Source: Bacteroidaceae bacterium
GTDB lineage: Bacteria > Bacteroidota > Bacteroidia > Bacteroidales > Bacteroidaceae
DNA: 64,000 nucleotides
NCBI GenBank assembly: GCA_017650105.1
Contig: JAGCFO010000025.1
Span: 1 to 64,000 of the forward strand
Direction of reading: 5' to 3'
In this document: positions 17,375 through 26,354 of the stretch, piece after piece
How the letters are laid out: each line of letters opens with the position of its first letter
Position numbering within the stretch: the stretch's first letter is position 1
Position numbers and translations under genes: made by a program
The notes under the pieces: model-generated
What the model was told of the DNA's origin: nothing
Seen by the model: only the letters and a program-made list of their open reading frames with translations
Databases searched by the model: none

Positions 17375-18439
17375 ATGGCAACAAAAGATAACCACGTCGT
17401 TATTATGGCTGGAGGCATCGGAAGCCGATTCTGGCCGATGAGCACAAAGGACAAGCCAAAGCAGTTTATTGACGTGCTAGGATGTGGACGGACGCTCATC
17501 CAACTTACGGCAGACAGGTTCAAGGGAATCTGCCCCCCTGAGAATATGTGGGTAGTAACATCGGAGAAGTATGCCGACATCGTTCACGAGCAGTTACCGG
17601 AGTTGCCCGAGGGAAACATACTGCGTGAGCCTTGCCGCAGGAACACCGCTCCTTGTATCGCTTACGTAAGCTGGAAGATTAAGATCCGCAACCCGCAGGC
17701 AAATATGGTAGTGACACCGAGCGATCATGTGGTACTGGACGTGAAGGAGTTTCAGCGCGTTGTCAAGCTAGCGTTGAACTTCACCGAAGGAAGCGATGCC
17801 ATCCTCACGCTTGGAATGAAACCCACTCGTCCCGAAACGGGTTACGGCTACATTCAGGCCGACTTGAGTACAGCAGCAGTGTCTAACAAAGAAATCTACC
17901 GTGTCGATTCCTTTAAGGAAAAGCCCGACATTGAGCGCGCGCGAGAATACATAAAGATGACGGGATACTTCTGGAATGCCGGCATCTTTGTGTGGAACGT
18001 GAGCACTATTGTAAACGCTTTCCGCATCTATGCGCCCGAAGTCGGCGATGTGTTCGAAGGCATGCAGAAACTGTTCTACACTCCCGAAGAACAAGAGACT
18101 ATCAACAAATTGTTCCCTCTTTGTCCCAACATTTCGGTTGACTATGCTATCTTGGAAAAGGCAGATGAGATTTTCGTTTTCCCGGCTTCTTTCGGCTGGA
18201 GCGATTTGGGAACATGGGGCTCGCTGCATCAGCAGATGGAGAAAGACCTCAACGGCAACCTAGCTATCGGTCCAGATGTGACGCTCTACGAAAGCCACAA
18301 CTGCATCGTACATGCTTCGGGAGAGAAAAAAGTGGTTATTATCGGACTTGACGGCTATATCGTTGCCGAAGACACGGGACAGCTGCTTGTTTGTAAGATG
18401 AGTGATGAGCAGCGCATAAAGGAGTTCTCAGATAATTAA
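17375..18439 (+). CDS. manC: Mannose-1-phosphate guanylyltransferase
   Basis: A 354-residue nucleotidyltransferase making GDP-mannose from mannose 1-phosphate and GTP, used for capsule, O-antigen and protein glycosylation and as precursor of GDP-fucose. It shows the signature MAGGIGSRFWPMSTKDKPKQ at residues 11-30, TPSDHVV (metal-binding Asp), the ETGYGYIQ and FKEKPD motifs, and WNAGIFVW. The length matches the short form without the C-terminal phosphomannose isomerase domain. No partner gene for GDP-sugar conversion lies adjacent. No clear promoter was seen. Confidence 0.93.
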   Translation: MATKDNHVVIMAGGIGSRFWPMSTKDKPKQFIDVLGCGRTLIQLTADRFKGICPPENMWVVTSEKYADIVHEQLPELPEGNILREPCRRNTAPCIAYVSWKIKIRNPQANMVVTPSDHVVLDVKEFQRVVKLALNFTEGSDAILTLGMKPTRPETGYGYIQADLSTAAVSNKEIYRVDSFKEKPDIERAREYIKMTGYFWNAGIFVWNVSTIVNAFRIYAPEVGDVFEGMQKLFYTPEEQETINKLFPLCPNISVDYAILEKADEIFVFPASFGWSDLGTWGSLHQQMEKDLNGNLAIGPDVTLYESHNCIVHASGEKKVVIIGLDGYIVAEDTGQLLVCKMSDEQRIKEFSDN

Positions 18440-18710
18440 TAAGATAAGATATTGAGGGACTGAGTTTTCAGAAAGCGCAACACCGCGCATGCTTGAACTT
18501 TCCTATGAGTTACGAGTGTAAAGGAACCGCAAATTGGTTTAACTGATGAATGGGCATATTCAGTTGTGATTTTAACATTTTATCCTATCAACACTAAACC
18601 TTTACACCATTTTTCTGTCAAATAGGTAAAGAAGAAAACCACCGAAAAACAGTTGGGGAAAATTCCCCGAAGAAATAGGAAAAATAATTACAACAAATAG
18701 GAAAAAACAG
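18440..18710. other. Spacer with no gene seen
   Basis: AT-rich spacer of about 270 bp between manC and the promoter of the Ser/Arg-repeat gene. No reading frame, hairpin or family repeat was recognised. Confidence 0.5.
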
Positions 18711-18741
18711 TTTGCTGGGTAGAAATCACCACTTACCTTTG
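18711..18741 (+). promoter_or_regulatory. Promoter of the Ser/Arg-repeat protein gene
   Basis: TTTG at 18711-18714, a 19-nt spacer and TACCTTTG at 18734-18741. The site supports the ATG at 18793 as the start and excludes an in-frame ATG at 18712. Confidence 0.7.
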
Positions 18742-18792
18742 CAACGAACAAAGAAGATAAACTTAGTATTAACCCTCAAAAAAAGAAGCGTT

Positions 18793-19950
18793 ATGAAAAA
18801 CATCAGAATCGCCTTAATGACGTTGGCTTTGGCAACCATCAGCATGAGCGCCTATGCTCGCCTCAGTGATGCAGAAATCCGCAGGGAGGCACGCTTCCTG
18901 AGCGACCGCATGCGCTACGAATTAAGACTCAGCCGTGCTCAGTTTGAGGACGTTTTCGAGATCAACTACGACTACCTCTGGAATGTCAACGAAATCATCG
19001 ACGACGTAATCTTCGGCTATGACGATGCCGTCGACTACTATTACTATCTGCTTGACGTGCGCAACGACGACCTCCGTTATGTGCTCCGTCGCAGCCAGTA
19101 TAGGAGATTCCTCAGAATTGAGTACTTCTTCCGTCCTATCTATAACTCTGGTGGCTATTGGGCCTTCCGTATCTACACGTACTACACCAACCGTACGTAC
19201 TTCCACTACGGAGCACCCTCTATCTATCATACCTATGTAGGCTTGCACTATCGCACCCACTTCCACTTAGGCTTCTATTGCAACCGCTACCACTTCGCTC
19301 ACTACAAGAGAAACGACTTCCGTGTCTGGAAAGCAGGCGGCTATGGTAATCACTATGGCGACGGATGGGTAGGAAACGGGCATATGGCCAATAAGAATTG
19401 GAATAACAAAGCGAACTACGAGAATAGTCGCCGCGATAACAACAACGTTAACATAGCTAACAGCTCCATCAGCAGCCGCGCAGGCTCCGCTTCTGCAGCC
19501 AGTCGTTCCAGCAACACTCGCAGCGCAGCAACGAATGCCTCCAGCCGCTCTGGCAGCAGCAGCAACGCCAGCAGCCGTTCGGGTAGCAGCAACGTAAGCA
19601 GCTCTCGCTCAGGCTCCAGCAACAACAGCTCCAGCAGCCGTTCGGGCAGCAGCAACGTAAGCAGCTCTCGCTCAGGCTCCGGCAGCAACAGCTCCAGCAG
19701 CCGTTCGGGCAGCAGCAACGTAAGCAGCTCTCGCTCAAGCTCTGGCAGCAACAGCTCCAGCAGCCGTTCGGGCAGCAGCAACGTAAGCAGCTCTCGCTCA
19801 AGCTCTGGCAACAACAGCTCCAGCAGCCGTTCGGGCAGCAGCAACGTAAGCAGCTCTCGCTCAAGCTCTGGCAGCAGTTCAAGCAGCTCTCGCTCATCTG
19901 GCTCAAATTCTTCGAGCAGCCGCTCGTCCAGCTCAGGCTCACGTCGGTAA
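18793..19950 (+). CDS. Secreted protein with Tyr/His-rich domain and Ser/Arg-repeat tail
   Basis: A 385-residue exported protein with signal peptide MKNIRIALMTLALATISMSAYA. Residues about 23-115 form a charged helical region (RREARFLSDRMRYELRLSRA), like the heavy-metal or stress-sensing helices of some periplasmic proteins. Residues 115-220 are rich in Tyr, His and aromatic residues. From about residue 235 it is almost only Ser, Arg, Gly and Asn, including five 21-residue repeats encoded by a 63-bp DNA tandem. I recognise no named family; related short proteins occur widely in Bacteroidales. It is probably co-transcribed with the two genes downstream (42 bp and 5 bp gaps). Function unknown. 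Confidence 0.75.
   Translation: MKNIRIALMTLALATISMSAYARLSDAEIRREARFLSDRMRYELRLSRAQFEDVFEINYDYLWNVNEIIDDVIFGYDDAVDYYYYLLDVRNDDLRYVLRRSQYRRFLRIEYFFRPIYNSGGYWAFRIYTYYTNRTYFHYGAPSIYHTYVGLHYRTHFHLGFYCNRYHFAHYKRNDFRVWKAGGYGNHYGDGWVGNGHMANKNWNNKANYENSRRDNNNVNIANSSISSRAGSASAASRSSNTRSAATNASSRSGSSSNASSRSGSSNVSSSRSGSSNNSSSSRSGSSNVSSSRSGSGSNSSSSRSGSSNVSSSRSSSGSNSSSSRSGSSNVSSSRSSSGNNSSSSRSGSSNVSSSRSSSGSSSSSSRSSGSNSSSSRSSSSGSRR
19570..19884 (+). repeat. Five tandem 63-bp repeats inside the coding region
   Basis: Units begin at 19570, 19633, 19696, 19759 and 19822, each starting AGCAGCCGTTCGGG and encoding a 21-residue Ser/Arg/Asn/Gly unit. Copies differ at only a few positions (AGGCTCC against AAGCTCT). 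The in-frame period means copy number can change without a frameshift. Confidence 0.9.
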
Positions 19951-19992
19951 CAGATAGCAGAACAATAACTACAAATAAATTGCCTATATAGT

Positions 19993-22149
19993 TTGAAACG
20001 ATTATTAGCAATTACCCTTCTAACAATAGCCATCGGTGCGGCATCAGCCCGCGCCGATGGCTCTCCTGTTGAAGGGAGCATCACTTCGGTATTCGTGGAC
20101 GAATCCACAATGATGCAGCAGCTGATGCAGATGCTTGCTGATTTCGCTTCATACATGAAAGCCGATTTCGAGGCTTGCGAAACGCCAAATTCCCAGGGAG
20201 ACAAACAGGGATGCTTTAATGGAGAAGACTCCCGAGCCGCTAATGAACGCGGAGTGCGTCCTAATGCCGATATGTCGATGATTTGCGCCTTCCTTTACCG
20301 CTACGGACGAGAGGAAGGTGCTGTTCTGCCTGAGGGTGTCAGTTGGGACGATATCCAGCAGATGGCACGCGAGTCGCTGGTGTTTGCCTACTCCACTCAC
20401 AAGGCCAACAAGCTTACCACTTGCAAAAACGGGCAATATTGGGGATCGACGGCAGTTGGAGACAGCCAATGGGAAAGTTCGTTGTGGGCTATGTCGGTAG
20501 CCTTCTCTGCTTGGATGCAACGGGAGACGCTTACCGACATTCAGTGGGAAAACATCTACAATCTGCTAGGTGCGGAATGCAACTACGAACTTCAGCGAGA
20601 GATTCCCACAGGATATTTGGGCGACACGAAAGCTGAGGAGAACGGATGGGAGACAAATGTGCTGGCTTGCGCTCTCGGACTTTTTCCCGATGATCCGTTA
20701 GCTCCTCAGTGGTTTGAGCGCCTTCGCGCTTTCGCCATCAACTGCTACTCTCATTCATCCGATTCCAATAACCGGACAATTATCGACCCCGACATCGATA
20801 GCGCTACCGTTGCCGACTTATATCGTGGTGCCAACCTCTACGACGACTACACCCTGCAAAACCACAACTACTTCCACACCTCCTATCAGAATGTTGTCAT
20901 GCAGGAGTTGGGTGAAAGCTTGGTAGCGCTACAATTATTCCAGCAGGGAAAAGAGTCTGCTTGGCACACGCGCGCACTTCTACACCATCAGCAAGAGGTA
21001 ATGGACAGCGTACTCTGCCACCTTGCCTTAGCCGACGGAGAATTGGCAATGCCCAACGGAAACGACTGGAGCCTCTTCCTCTACGATCAGCTGACGTCTT
21101 ACACAACAGCAGCCTGCTACCTCCGTCATGTTGACGCCCTGATGTTGGAGAACCTGGCATACAAGCACATTGCTGTCCGTCAGCAGACAACCGACGATGG
21201 CTCTTGGCTTCTACATCCCGATGTGGGTGCCCGGCGTATGGGTGTGCAGGCACATCGAGTGATGATGACTTGGCTCATGCATCATCTGGCTTCTACTGAT
21301 TCCCTTCGCCCCTCTTCGTGGGAACAGTTCCGGGAAAAGCATTCCAGAGCTCATTGGTTCGCGTCGCAGAAGGTGGTGCGCGCCTACACCGACAAACGGT
21401 TCAGCTGCTTCTCTTGGGGCGAGGGATTGCGCAGCTATACCGGATACCTCACTTCTGACAGTCCCGACAAAAACAAGATAATTGTTCCCTATCGTGCCTA
21501 TGGTTCCGGTAACTTGTTAGGGTGGTATCATGTGGAAGGTTACCGCTCCGATGTGCGCCCACAAGGGGAGCCGCGAGTGACTTTGGATGGTAACTCCTGG
21601 CTTCTTGAGGGCTCTCTGCTTACTAACGAGGGGGCATTAACAAAGCAATTCTTTATTTACTCCACGCCAGGCGATGCTGTGGTGGTGGGAGAAAAAGTGA
21701 TAGCCAACCGAGATGCCCTCATCCGTGCAGATAGAGGAGGTTTGCTGGCTATCAGCATTGATCCTTTTATCTGTCATGAGCGCAATATCCTCACAGCACC
21801 CCATTGGGCAAACGTGGATGATAATGTCGGCATCATCTCTTTTGCCGAAAAGGGGAATACCCTTCCCGTGCTCTCCGACACCACTCTCGATAATTCTATC
21901 CGCACAGCAAAAATCTACTCTTTCTATTCCAACACCCCTCGTTCTGTCAAAGCCGGCGAGGTAGTCGATGAGCGTGTCGCTGTCTATTATTCACAGCTTT
22001 CTGCTGCTAAAACAAAAAAATATGCCCGCAAAATGCGTCGAAAGTTGAAGAAAGATGTATTTTTGCAGCCGTTTGATATTTATGACACGCAACACTCCTA
22101 TCGTCTAAGCTGGACTGACTCGGGAGTTGAAGTGAACCAACTACGATAA
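19993..22149 (+). CDS. Secreted protein of unknown function, possible (alpha/alpha)-toroid fold
   Basis: A 718-residue exported protein. The only sensible start is TTG at 19993, which gives a signal peptide MKRLLAITLLTIAIGAASARA. Residues about 80-430 are rich in Trp and aromatic helices with motifs ENGWETNVLACALGLFPDD and NHNYFHTSYQNVVMQELGE; this pattern of repeated helical hairpins followed by a beta-rich C-terminal half resembles polysaccharide lyases and heparinase-type enzymes. No catalytic motif could be named with confidence. It lies between the Ser/Arg-repeat protein and DsbD, with 5 bp to dsbD. I treat it as an envelope or glycan-related protein of unknown activity. Confidence 0.7.
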   Translation: MKRLLAITLLTIAIGAASARADGSPVEGSITSVFVDESTMMQQLMQMLADFASYMKADFEACETPNSQGDKQGCFNGEDSRAANERGVRPNADMSMICAFLYRYGREEGAVLPEGVSWDDIQQMARESLVFAYSTHKANKLTTCKNGQYWGSTAVGDSQWESSLWAMSVAFSAWMQRETLTDIQWENIYNLLGAECNYELQREIPTGYLGDTKAEENGWETNVLACALGLFPDDPLAPQWFERLRAFAINCYSHSSDSNNRTIIDPDIDSATVADLYRGANLYDDYTLQNHNYFHTSYQNVVMQELGESLVALQLFQQGKESAWHTRALLHHQQEVMDSVLCHLALADGELAMPNGNDWSLFLYDQLTSYTTAACYLRHVDALMLENLAYKHIAVRQQTTDDGSWLLHPDVGARRMGVQAHRVMMTWLMHHLASTDSLRPSSWEQFREKHSRAHWFASQKVVRAYTDKRFSCFSWGEGLRSYTGYLTSDSPDKNKIIVPYRAYGSGNLLGWYHVEGYRSDVRPQGEPRVTLDGNSWLLEGSLLTNEGALTKQFFIYSTPGDAVVVGEKVIANRDALIRADRGGLLAISIDPFICHERNILTAPHWANVDDNVGIISFAEKGNTLPVLSDTTLDNSIRTAKIYSFYSNTPRSVKAGEVVDERVAVYYSQLSAAKTKKYARKMRRKLKKDVFLQPFDIYDTQHSYRLSWTDSGVEVNQLR

Positions 22150-22154
22150 AAAAG

Positions 22155-24104
22155 ATGAGAAAAAATCGACATTCATTGATGTTGCTCCTTGGAGCATTCA
22201 TGCTGTTAGCGCTAAATAGTGTTCCTGCTCTATCGCAGATTCTCGAGCCCGTCAAGTGCGTGCCTTCGTTCGTCAAGACAGGCGACAACACGGCAGAAGT
22301 ACGTTTTGCGCTTACCATAGATAACGGCTGGCATGTTTACTCCTACGCCCTCGAGGGTGACGGCCCCATCGAGGCATCTGTTTCTCTCGATAAGGCTGAA
22401 GGAATAGAAGCAGGCACCCTCACCCATAGCGAGGGAGAAGAGATTGAGCAGTTCGATGAATTGTTTGACATGAAGCTGCGCTTCTTTGAGCATAGCGTCG
22501 TATTTGTTCTCCCCCTCACGCTCTCGAGCACGAATTACGCCATCGAAGGCTCCTTGCAGTATGGCGCCTGCAACAGCCAGAACTGCCTGCCTCCCACAGA
22601 CGTGCCTTTCAGCTACAGTTCGGGCGCAGCACCCGTTGAGAACACCAACGACAAGTCTTCCGCCGAAGGGCTCACGAAACTCTCTCCCACGTGGGAGCCC
22701 GTTCACGACGATGCTATCCGCTCGGATGTCGCTGCGCAGAGTACCAGCCTTTGGAAGATTTTCCTCTCGGGGCTCCTCGCAGGCCTCATCGCATTGGTTA
22801 CCCCTTGCGTGTGGCCTATTATCCCGATGACGGTGAGCTTTTTCCTCAAACGAAGCCAGGATAAGAAGCGCGGAAGGCGCGATGCATACCTTTATGGAGC
22901 TTCCATCGTAGTAATCTACGTTCTGCTGGGACTTATCATCACGATGCTGTTCGGTGCCAGCGCCCTCAACAAGCTTTCCACTGCAGCCATCCCCAACCTC
23001 TTCTTCTTTGCGTTGCTTGTCGTCTTCGGCCTATCGTTCCTCGGTGCTTTCGAGATTACCCTCCCCTCCAAATGGTCAACATCCGTTGATGCCAAATCGG
23101 AATCTGCAGGCGGCATCTGGGGCATCTTCCTGATGGCATTCACTCTCACACTCGTCTCCTTCTCCTGCACGGGTCCTATCATCGGATTCCTGCTTGTGGA
23201 AGTTTCCACGATGGGAAACATTCTCGGTCCTACCGTCGGGATGCTCGGCTTCGCTATCGCCCTTGCCCTACCCTTCACACTGTTTGCCATCTTCCCCTCT
23301 TGGCTCAAGTCGGCACCTCGCTCGGGAGGATGGATGAATACCGTGAAAGTGGTTCTCGCCTTCATTGAACTGGCCTTTGCGCTTAAATTCCTTTCCGTTG
23401 CCGACCTTGCATACGGATGGGGAATCCTCAGCCGTCCCACCTTCCTCTGCCTGTGGATTGTGCTCGCTGCACTTCTGGGATGCTATCTGCTGGGATGGAT
23501 TCGCTTCCCTCACGACGAGCCCAAAGAGCATACCAGCATTCCCGCTTTCCTGCTGGCGCTTGCTTCGTTTGCTTTTGCCCTCTATATGGTTCCAGGGCTG
23601 TTCGGAGCACCATGTAAAGCTGTGAGCGCCTTTGCACCACCTATGAGCACACAAGAATTCAACCTTATGGACAACACTGTTCATGCCCAGTATATGGATT
23701 TCGATCAAGGCATGCAATACGCCCGACGCGAAGGGAAACCCGTGATGATAGACTTCAGCGGCTATGGTTGCGTCAACTGCCGCAAGATGGAACAAAGCGT
23801 ACTTTCTGATGATAAAGTGGCATCCATCATCAACGACGACTATGTGCTCATCACTCTCATCGTTGACGACAAGACTCCCCTGCCCGAGCCCATGTATGTG
23901 ATGGAAAACGGTAAGCGCGTCAAACTCTCTACCATAGGTGACAAGTGGAGTTTCCTGCAGCGCTATAAATTCGGTGCAAACGCCCAGCCCTTCTATGTTC
24001 TTCTCGACAATGAAGGCCACTCGCTGGCAGGCTCACGTTCGTACAACGAAGACATCCCCGCTTTCATCGACTTCCTTAATTTGGGAAAGTCGCGCTTCAA
24101 GTAA
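22155..24104 (+). CDS. dsbD: Thiol:disulfide interchange protein DsbD
   Basis: A 649-residue membrane protein that passes electrons from cytoplasmic thioredoxin to the periplasm. It has a signal peptide, an N-terminal DsbD-alpha-like domain with Cys139 and Cys144 (ACNSQNC), a transmembrane domain of eight to nine helices holding the two conserved cysteines in VTPCVWP (Cys218) and FSCTGPI (Cys338), and a C-terminal thioredoxin domain with GCVNC (Cys539, Cys542). All cysteine pairs are present, so it should be functional. Start ATG at 22155, 5 bp after the previous stop. Likely role is reduction of periplasmic disulfides or cytochrome maturation. Confidence 0.93.
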   Translation: MRKNRHSLMLLLGAFMLLALNSVPALSQILEPVKCVPSFVKTGDNTAEVRFALTIDNGWHVYSYALEGDGPIEASVSLDKAEGIEAGTLTHSEGEEIEQFDELFDMKLRFFEHSVVFVLPLTLSSTNYAIEGSLQYGACNSQNCLPPTDVPFSYSSGAAPVENTNDKSSAEGLTKLSPTWEPVHDDAIRSDVAAQSTSLWKIFLSGLLAGLIALVTPCVWPIIPMTVSFFLKRSQDKKRGRRDAYLYGASIVVIYVLLGLIITMLFGASALNKLSTAAIPNLFFFALLVVFGLSFLGAFEITLPSKWSTSVDAKSESAGGIWGIFLMAFTLTLVSFSCTGPIIGFLLVEVSTMGNILGPTVGMLGFAIALALPFTLFAIFPSWLKSAPRSGGWMNTVKVVLAFIELAFALKFLSVADLAYGWGILSRPTFLCLWIVLAALLGCYLLGWIRFPHDEPKEHTSIPAFLLALASFAFALYMVPGLFGAPCKAVSAFAPPMSTQEFNLMDNTVHAQYMDFDQGMQYARREGKPVMIDFSGYGCVNCRKMEQSVLSDDKVASIINDDYVLITLIVDDKTPLPEPMYVMENGKRVKLSTIGDKWSFLQRYKFGANAQPFYVLLDNEGHSLAGSRSYNEDIPAFIDFLNLGKSRFK

Positions 24105-24145
24105 AGGAGAACAAACGACGGTGTTTTTGACATCACGAATTCAAG

Positions 24146-24178
24146 AAGTCACAAGGCTCATCTGCTTTGTGACTTTTT
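24146..24178 (+). terminator. Terminator after dsbD
   Basis: AGTCACAAG pairs with CTTTGTGACT (one offset) around loop GCTCATCTG, followed by TTTTTCTTTT; 42 bp after the dsbD stop and before the convergent ZIP gene. Confidence 0.8.
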
Positions 24179-24312
24179 CTTTTGCTCCGAAAGGAACAAA
24201 ACACACATCTCCTTCCTGCGTCAGCAAGGAAGGAAAATAACGGAAAAAGGAAGGAAAAACGCCCCTCCTCTTTCACGCAAAAGTGTAAAGATAGACAAAC
24301 GATGAAGGCTAC

Positions 24313-25101
24313 CTACCCCATCACCACATCGAGCACCATCATCAGTACGAAACCGAGCGCAAAACCTATCGTGCTCAGGTTGCTATGCTTCCCGCTTGAT
24401 GCTTCGGGTATCAGTTCCTCCACCACCACATACAGCATCGCTCCTGCAGCAAACGCCAGCATGTAGGACAACACGGGCATCAGCAGCGAGGCAAGCAGCA
24501 GCACAGCAACTGCTCCTATCGGCTCTACCACGCCGCTCAGCGACCCTATCAAGAACGAGCGCCACCTGGAGTTGCCCTCAGCCCTCATGGGAAGAGAGAT
24601 GATGGCGCCTTCGGGGATATTCTGAATAGCGATACCTATCGACACCGCCAGCGCACTCGCCAGCGACAGATGGGCAGCACCGCTGTCAATACCAGCAAAC
24701 ACCACTCCCACCGCCATACCTTCGGGGAGGTTGTGGATGGTAACCGCAAGTGCCAGCATAGCCGTACGCGACAGACGCGAGCGGGGACCTTCGGGTTTGT
24801 CGTTGCCCAGATGAAGGTGAGGAGTAGCCTCATCGATTATCAGCAGGAAGGCGATGCCAAGCAGGAATCCTACCGCAGCAGGCAACACCGACCAACGCCC
24901 GCTGGAAGCGCTCATCTCCATTGCTGGTATCAGCAACGACCACACGGCGGCAGCAACCATAACACCCGAAGCAAAGCCGAGCAGAGCCTTCTGAAGCTTC
25001 GCAGGAATGGAGTCTTTCAGCAAAAAGACGAATGCCGAACCTAACACGGTGCCGGCAAGCGGCAGCAACAACCCTATGGCAATGATTGAATAGTCAGACA
25101 T
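24313..25101 (-). CDS. ZIP family metal transporter
   Basis: A 262-residue inner-membrane protein with eight hydrophobic helices. It has the two ZIP metal-site motifs in helices 4 and 5: HNLPEGMAVG and NIPEGAIIS, with the histidine-rich loop TPHLHLGND before helix 4. The family imports divalent metals (Zn, Fe, Mn) into the cytoplasm. Length fits the ZupT/GufA subfamily. It stands alone; the gene ends near the dsbD terminator and its start is 42 bp from the mutarotase stop. Confidence 0.93.
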   Translation of the reverse strand: MSDYSIIAIGLLLPLAGTVLGSAFVFLLKDSIPAKLQKALLGFASGVMVAAAVWSLLIPAMEMSASSGRWSVLPAAVGFLLGIAFLLIIDEATPHLHLGNDKPEGPRSRLSRTAMLALAVTIHNLPEGMAVGVVFAGIDSGAAHLSLASALAVSIGIAIQNIPEGAIISLPMRAEGNSRWRSFLIGSLSGVVEPIGAVAVLLLASLLMPVLSYMLAFAAGAMLYVVVEELIPEASSGKHSNLSTIGFALGFVLMMVLDVVMG

Positions 25102-25143
25102 AAATCATTTTTGAGTCGTTTCACGCTGAACGAAGATGAGTCA

Positions 25144-26307
25144 TCATCTCTCGGCACTCGTCGCATTTGTGATAAGTGTCACGTCGGTGCTGCGGATGCC
25201 AGGCATCAGTTCGCCACCCATCATGATGGCTCGCAGGCTGTCGAGCGCCTCAATGGATGCTCCGGCTCGTGCTGCGCGACTGTTGCGCGACAGCAGGCTC
25301 CACGTCTCCGTAGAGGGGTCGAATCGATAGACGGCATCGTTGAACCGATACCAATCCGCCTCGTGCATCAGGTATTCGGGCGACGGGTATTCGCCCTTCA
25401 GGGCAGCGAGGAAGACATCCTTGTTCACACCTCCTGCTGCTATCACAGAACCGTCGGAAAGCGTGGTAGCGCATCCTCCAGCCAGCGTAACGGCAGTTCC
25501 CGATTCATCGACAGGAGCTGCGACAGCCGTCCATGAGTCCGAGTCCAAGTCATACTTCCATCCGTCGGTATGCACGAAGGCAGCAAGTGAGTCGGAAGCG
25601 GGGCAATACCCTCCCCACACATAGATATGCCCTTTTGCAGCAGCGCACACAGGCTGCACGCGCGGTCCACCCGGCACAGGAGAGCACTCAAACCATTCGC
25701 TTTTCGCACTATCAAGGACATACATACCCGACGACGGCTTTCCGTTGCAGTTGCCGCCAACGACATAGATAAAAGTGTTGTCGAGCAGTGCGCCTACCAT
25801 ATTATCCATCGTAAACGGAAGGGGTGGAAGAGGCGTCACACGCAGCACACGCCCCTCGCGACGCATAGCGAATGCCTCACACGATGAGCCCTCGCCATTC
25901 ATTCCTCCTATGAAATACATAGCTTCAGAGTCGCTCACAGCCACTCCGTAGGCAAGCGGCATGGGCAGCACCCCTACGCGTTCCCAGTGAATGACGGGCT
26001 TGTGTGAACCTTTCTCTGTGCGGAACGGTGCTACAGAAGCGGCATAAAGTCCATCGTAATACACCTTCCTTCCTCCCTCGGCAGCAGACGCATGAGGGAA
26101 ATTGGCTCCTCCGGCAATGATGAGCCTACCGTCGATGAATCCGCTGTAAGCGCCCGAAACTCCCTTGGCGTAACAAGTATCGTCATCGGGAGTATGGCCT
26201 GCAGGAACGATGACTGAGGAGCGTGGCGTGCATGCTGCGAAGAGTAAGAGAAGAGTTGCCGTGATGCCCGCGAGAGGTCGGCGAAGGTGTCGAAACAGAT
26301 GTTTCAT
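25144..26307 (-). CDS. nanM: Cyclically permuted mutarotase (kelch-type N-acetylneuraminate epimerase)
   Basis: A 387-residue lipoprotein (signal peptide ending LLFAACTPR, lipobox Cys) with six kelch-type repeats, each with a paired Gly and Trp/Tyr pattern such as YFIGGMNGEGSSCEA and YVVGGNCNGKPSSGMY. This is the cyclically permuted mutarotase family, which includes NanM, the periplasmic enzyme that turns alpha-sialic acid into its beta form for uptake. It is the last gene of the sialic acid operon, 47 bp after the epimerase gene, which supports the assignment. Activity is inferred from fold and context. Confidence 0.88.
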   Translation of the reverse strand: MKHLFRHLRRPLAGITATLLLLFAACTPRSSVIVPAGHTPDDDTCYAKGVSGAYSGFIDGRLIIAGGANFPHASAAEGGRKVYYDGLYAASVAPFRTEKGSHKPVIHWERVGVLPMPLAYGVAVSDSEAMYFIGGMNGEGSSCEAFAMRREGRVLRVTPLPPLPFTMDNMVGALLDNTFIYVVGGNCNGKPSSGMYVLDSAKSEWFECSPVPGGPRVQPVCAAAKGHIYVWGGYCPASDSLAAFVHTDGWKYDLDSDSWTAVAAPVDESGTAVTLAGGCATTLSDGSVIAAGGVNKDVFLAALKGEYPSPEYLMHEADWYRFNDAVYRFDPSTETWSLLSRNSRAARAGASIEALDSLRAIMMGGELMPGIRSTDVTLITNATSAER

Positions 26308-26354
26308 GATGTGTGTGAAAAGCTACAGAATTTGTCTATTTAACGAGTTAAACA

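Noticed and set aside
19570..19884. CRISPR-like array
   Set aside because: Units are directly adjacent, have no spacers and lie in frame inside a coding gene.
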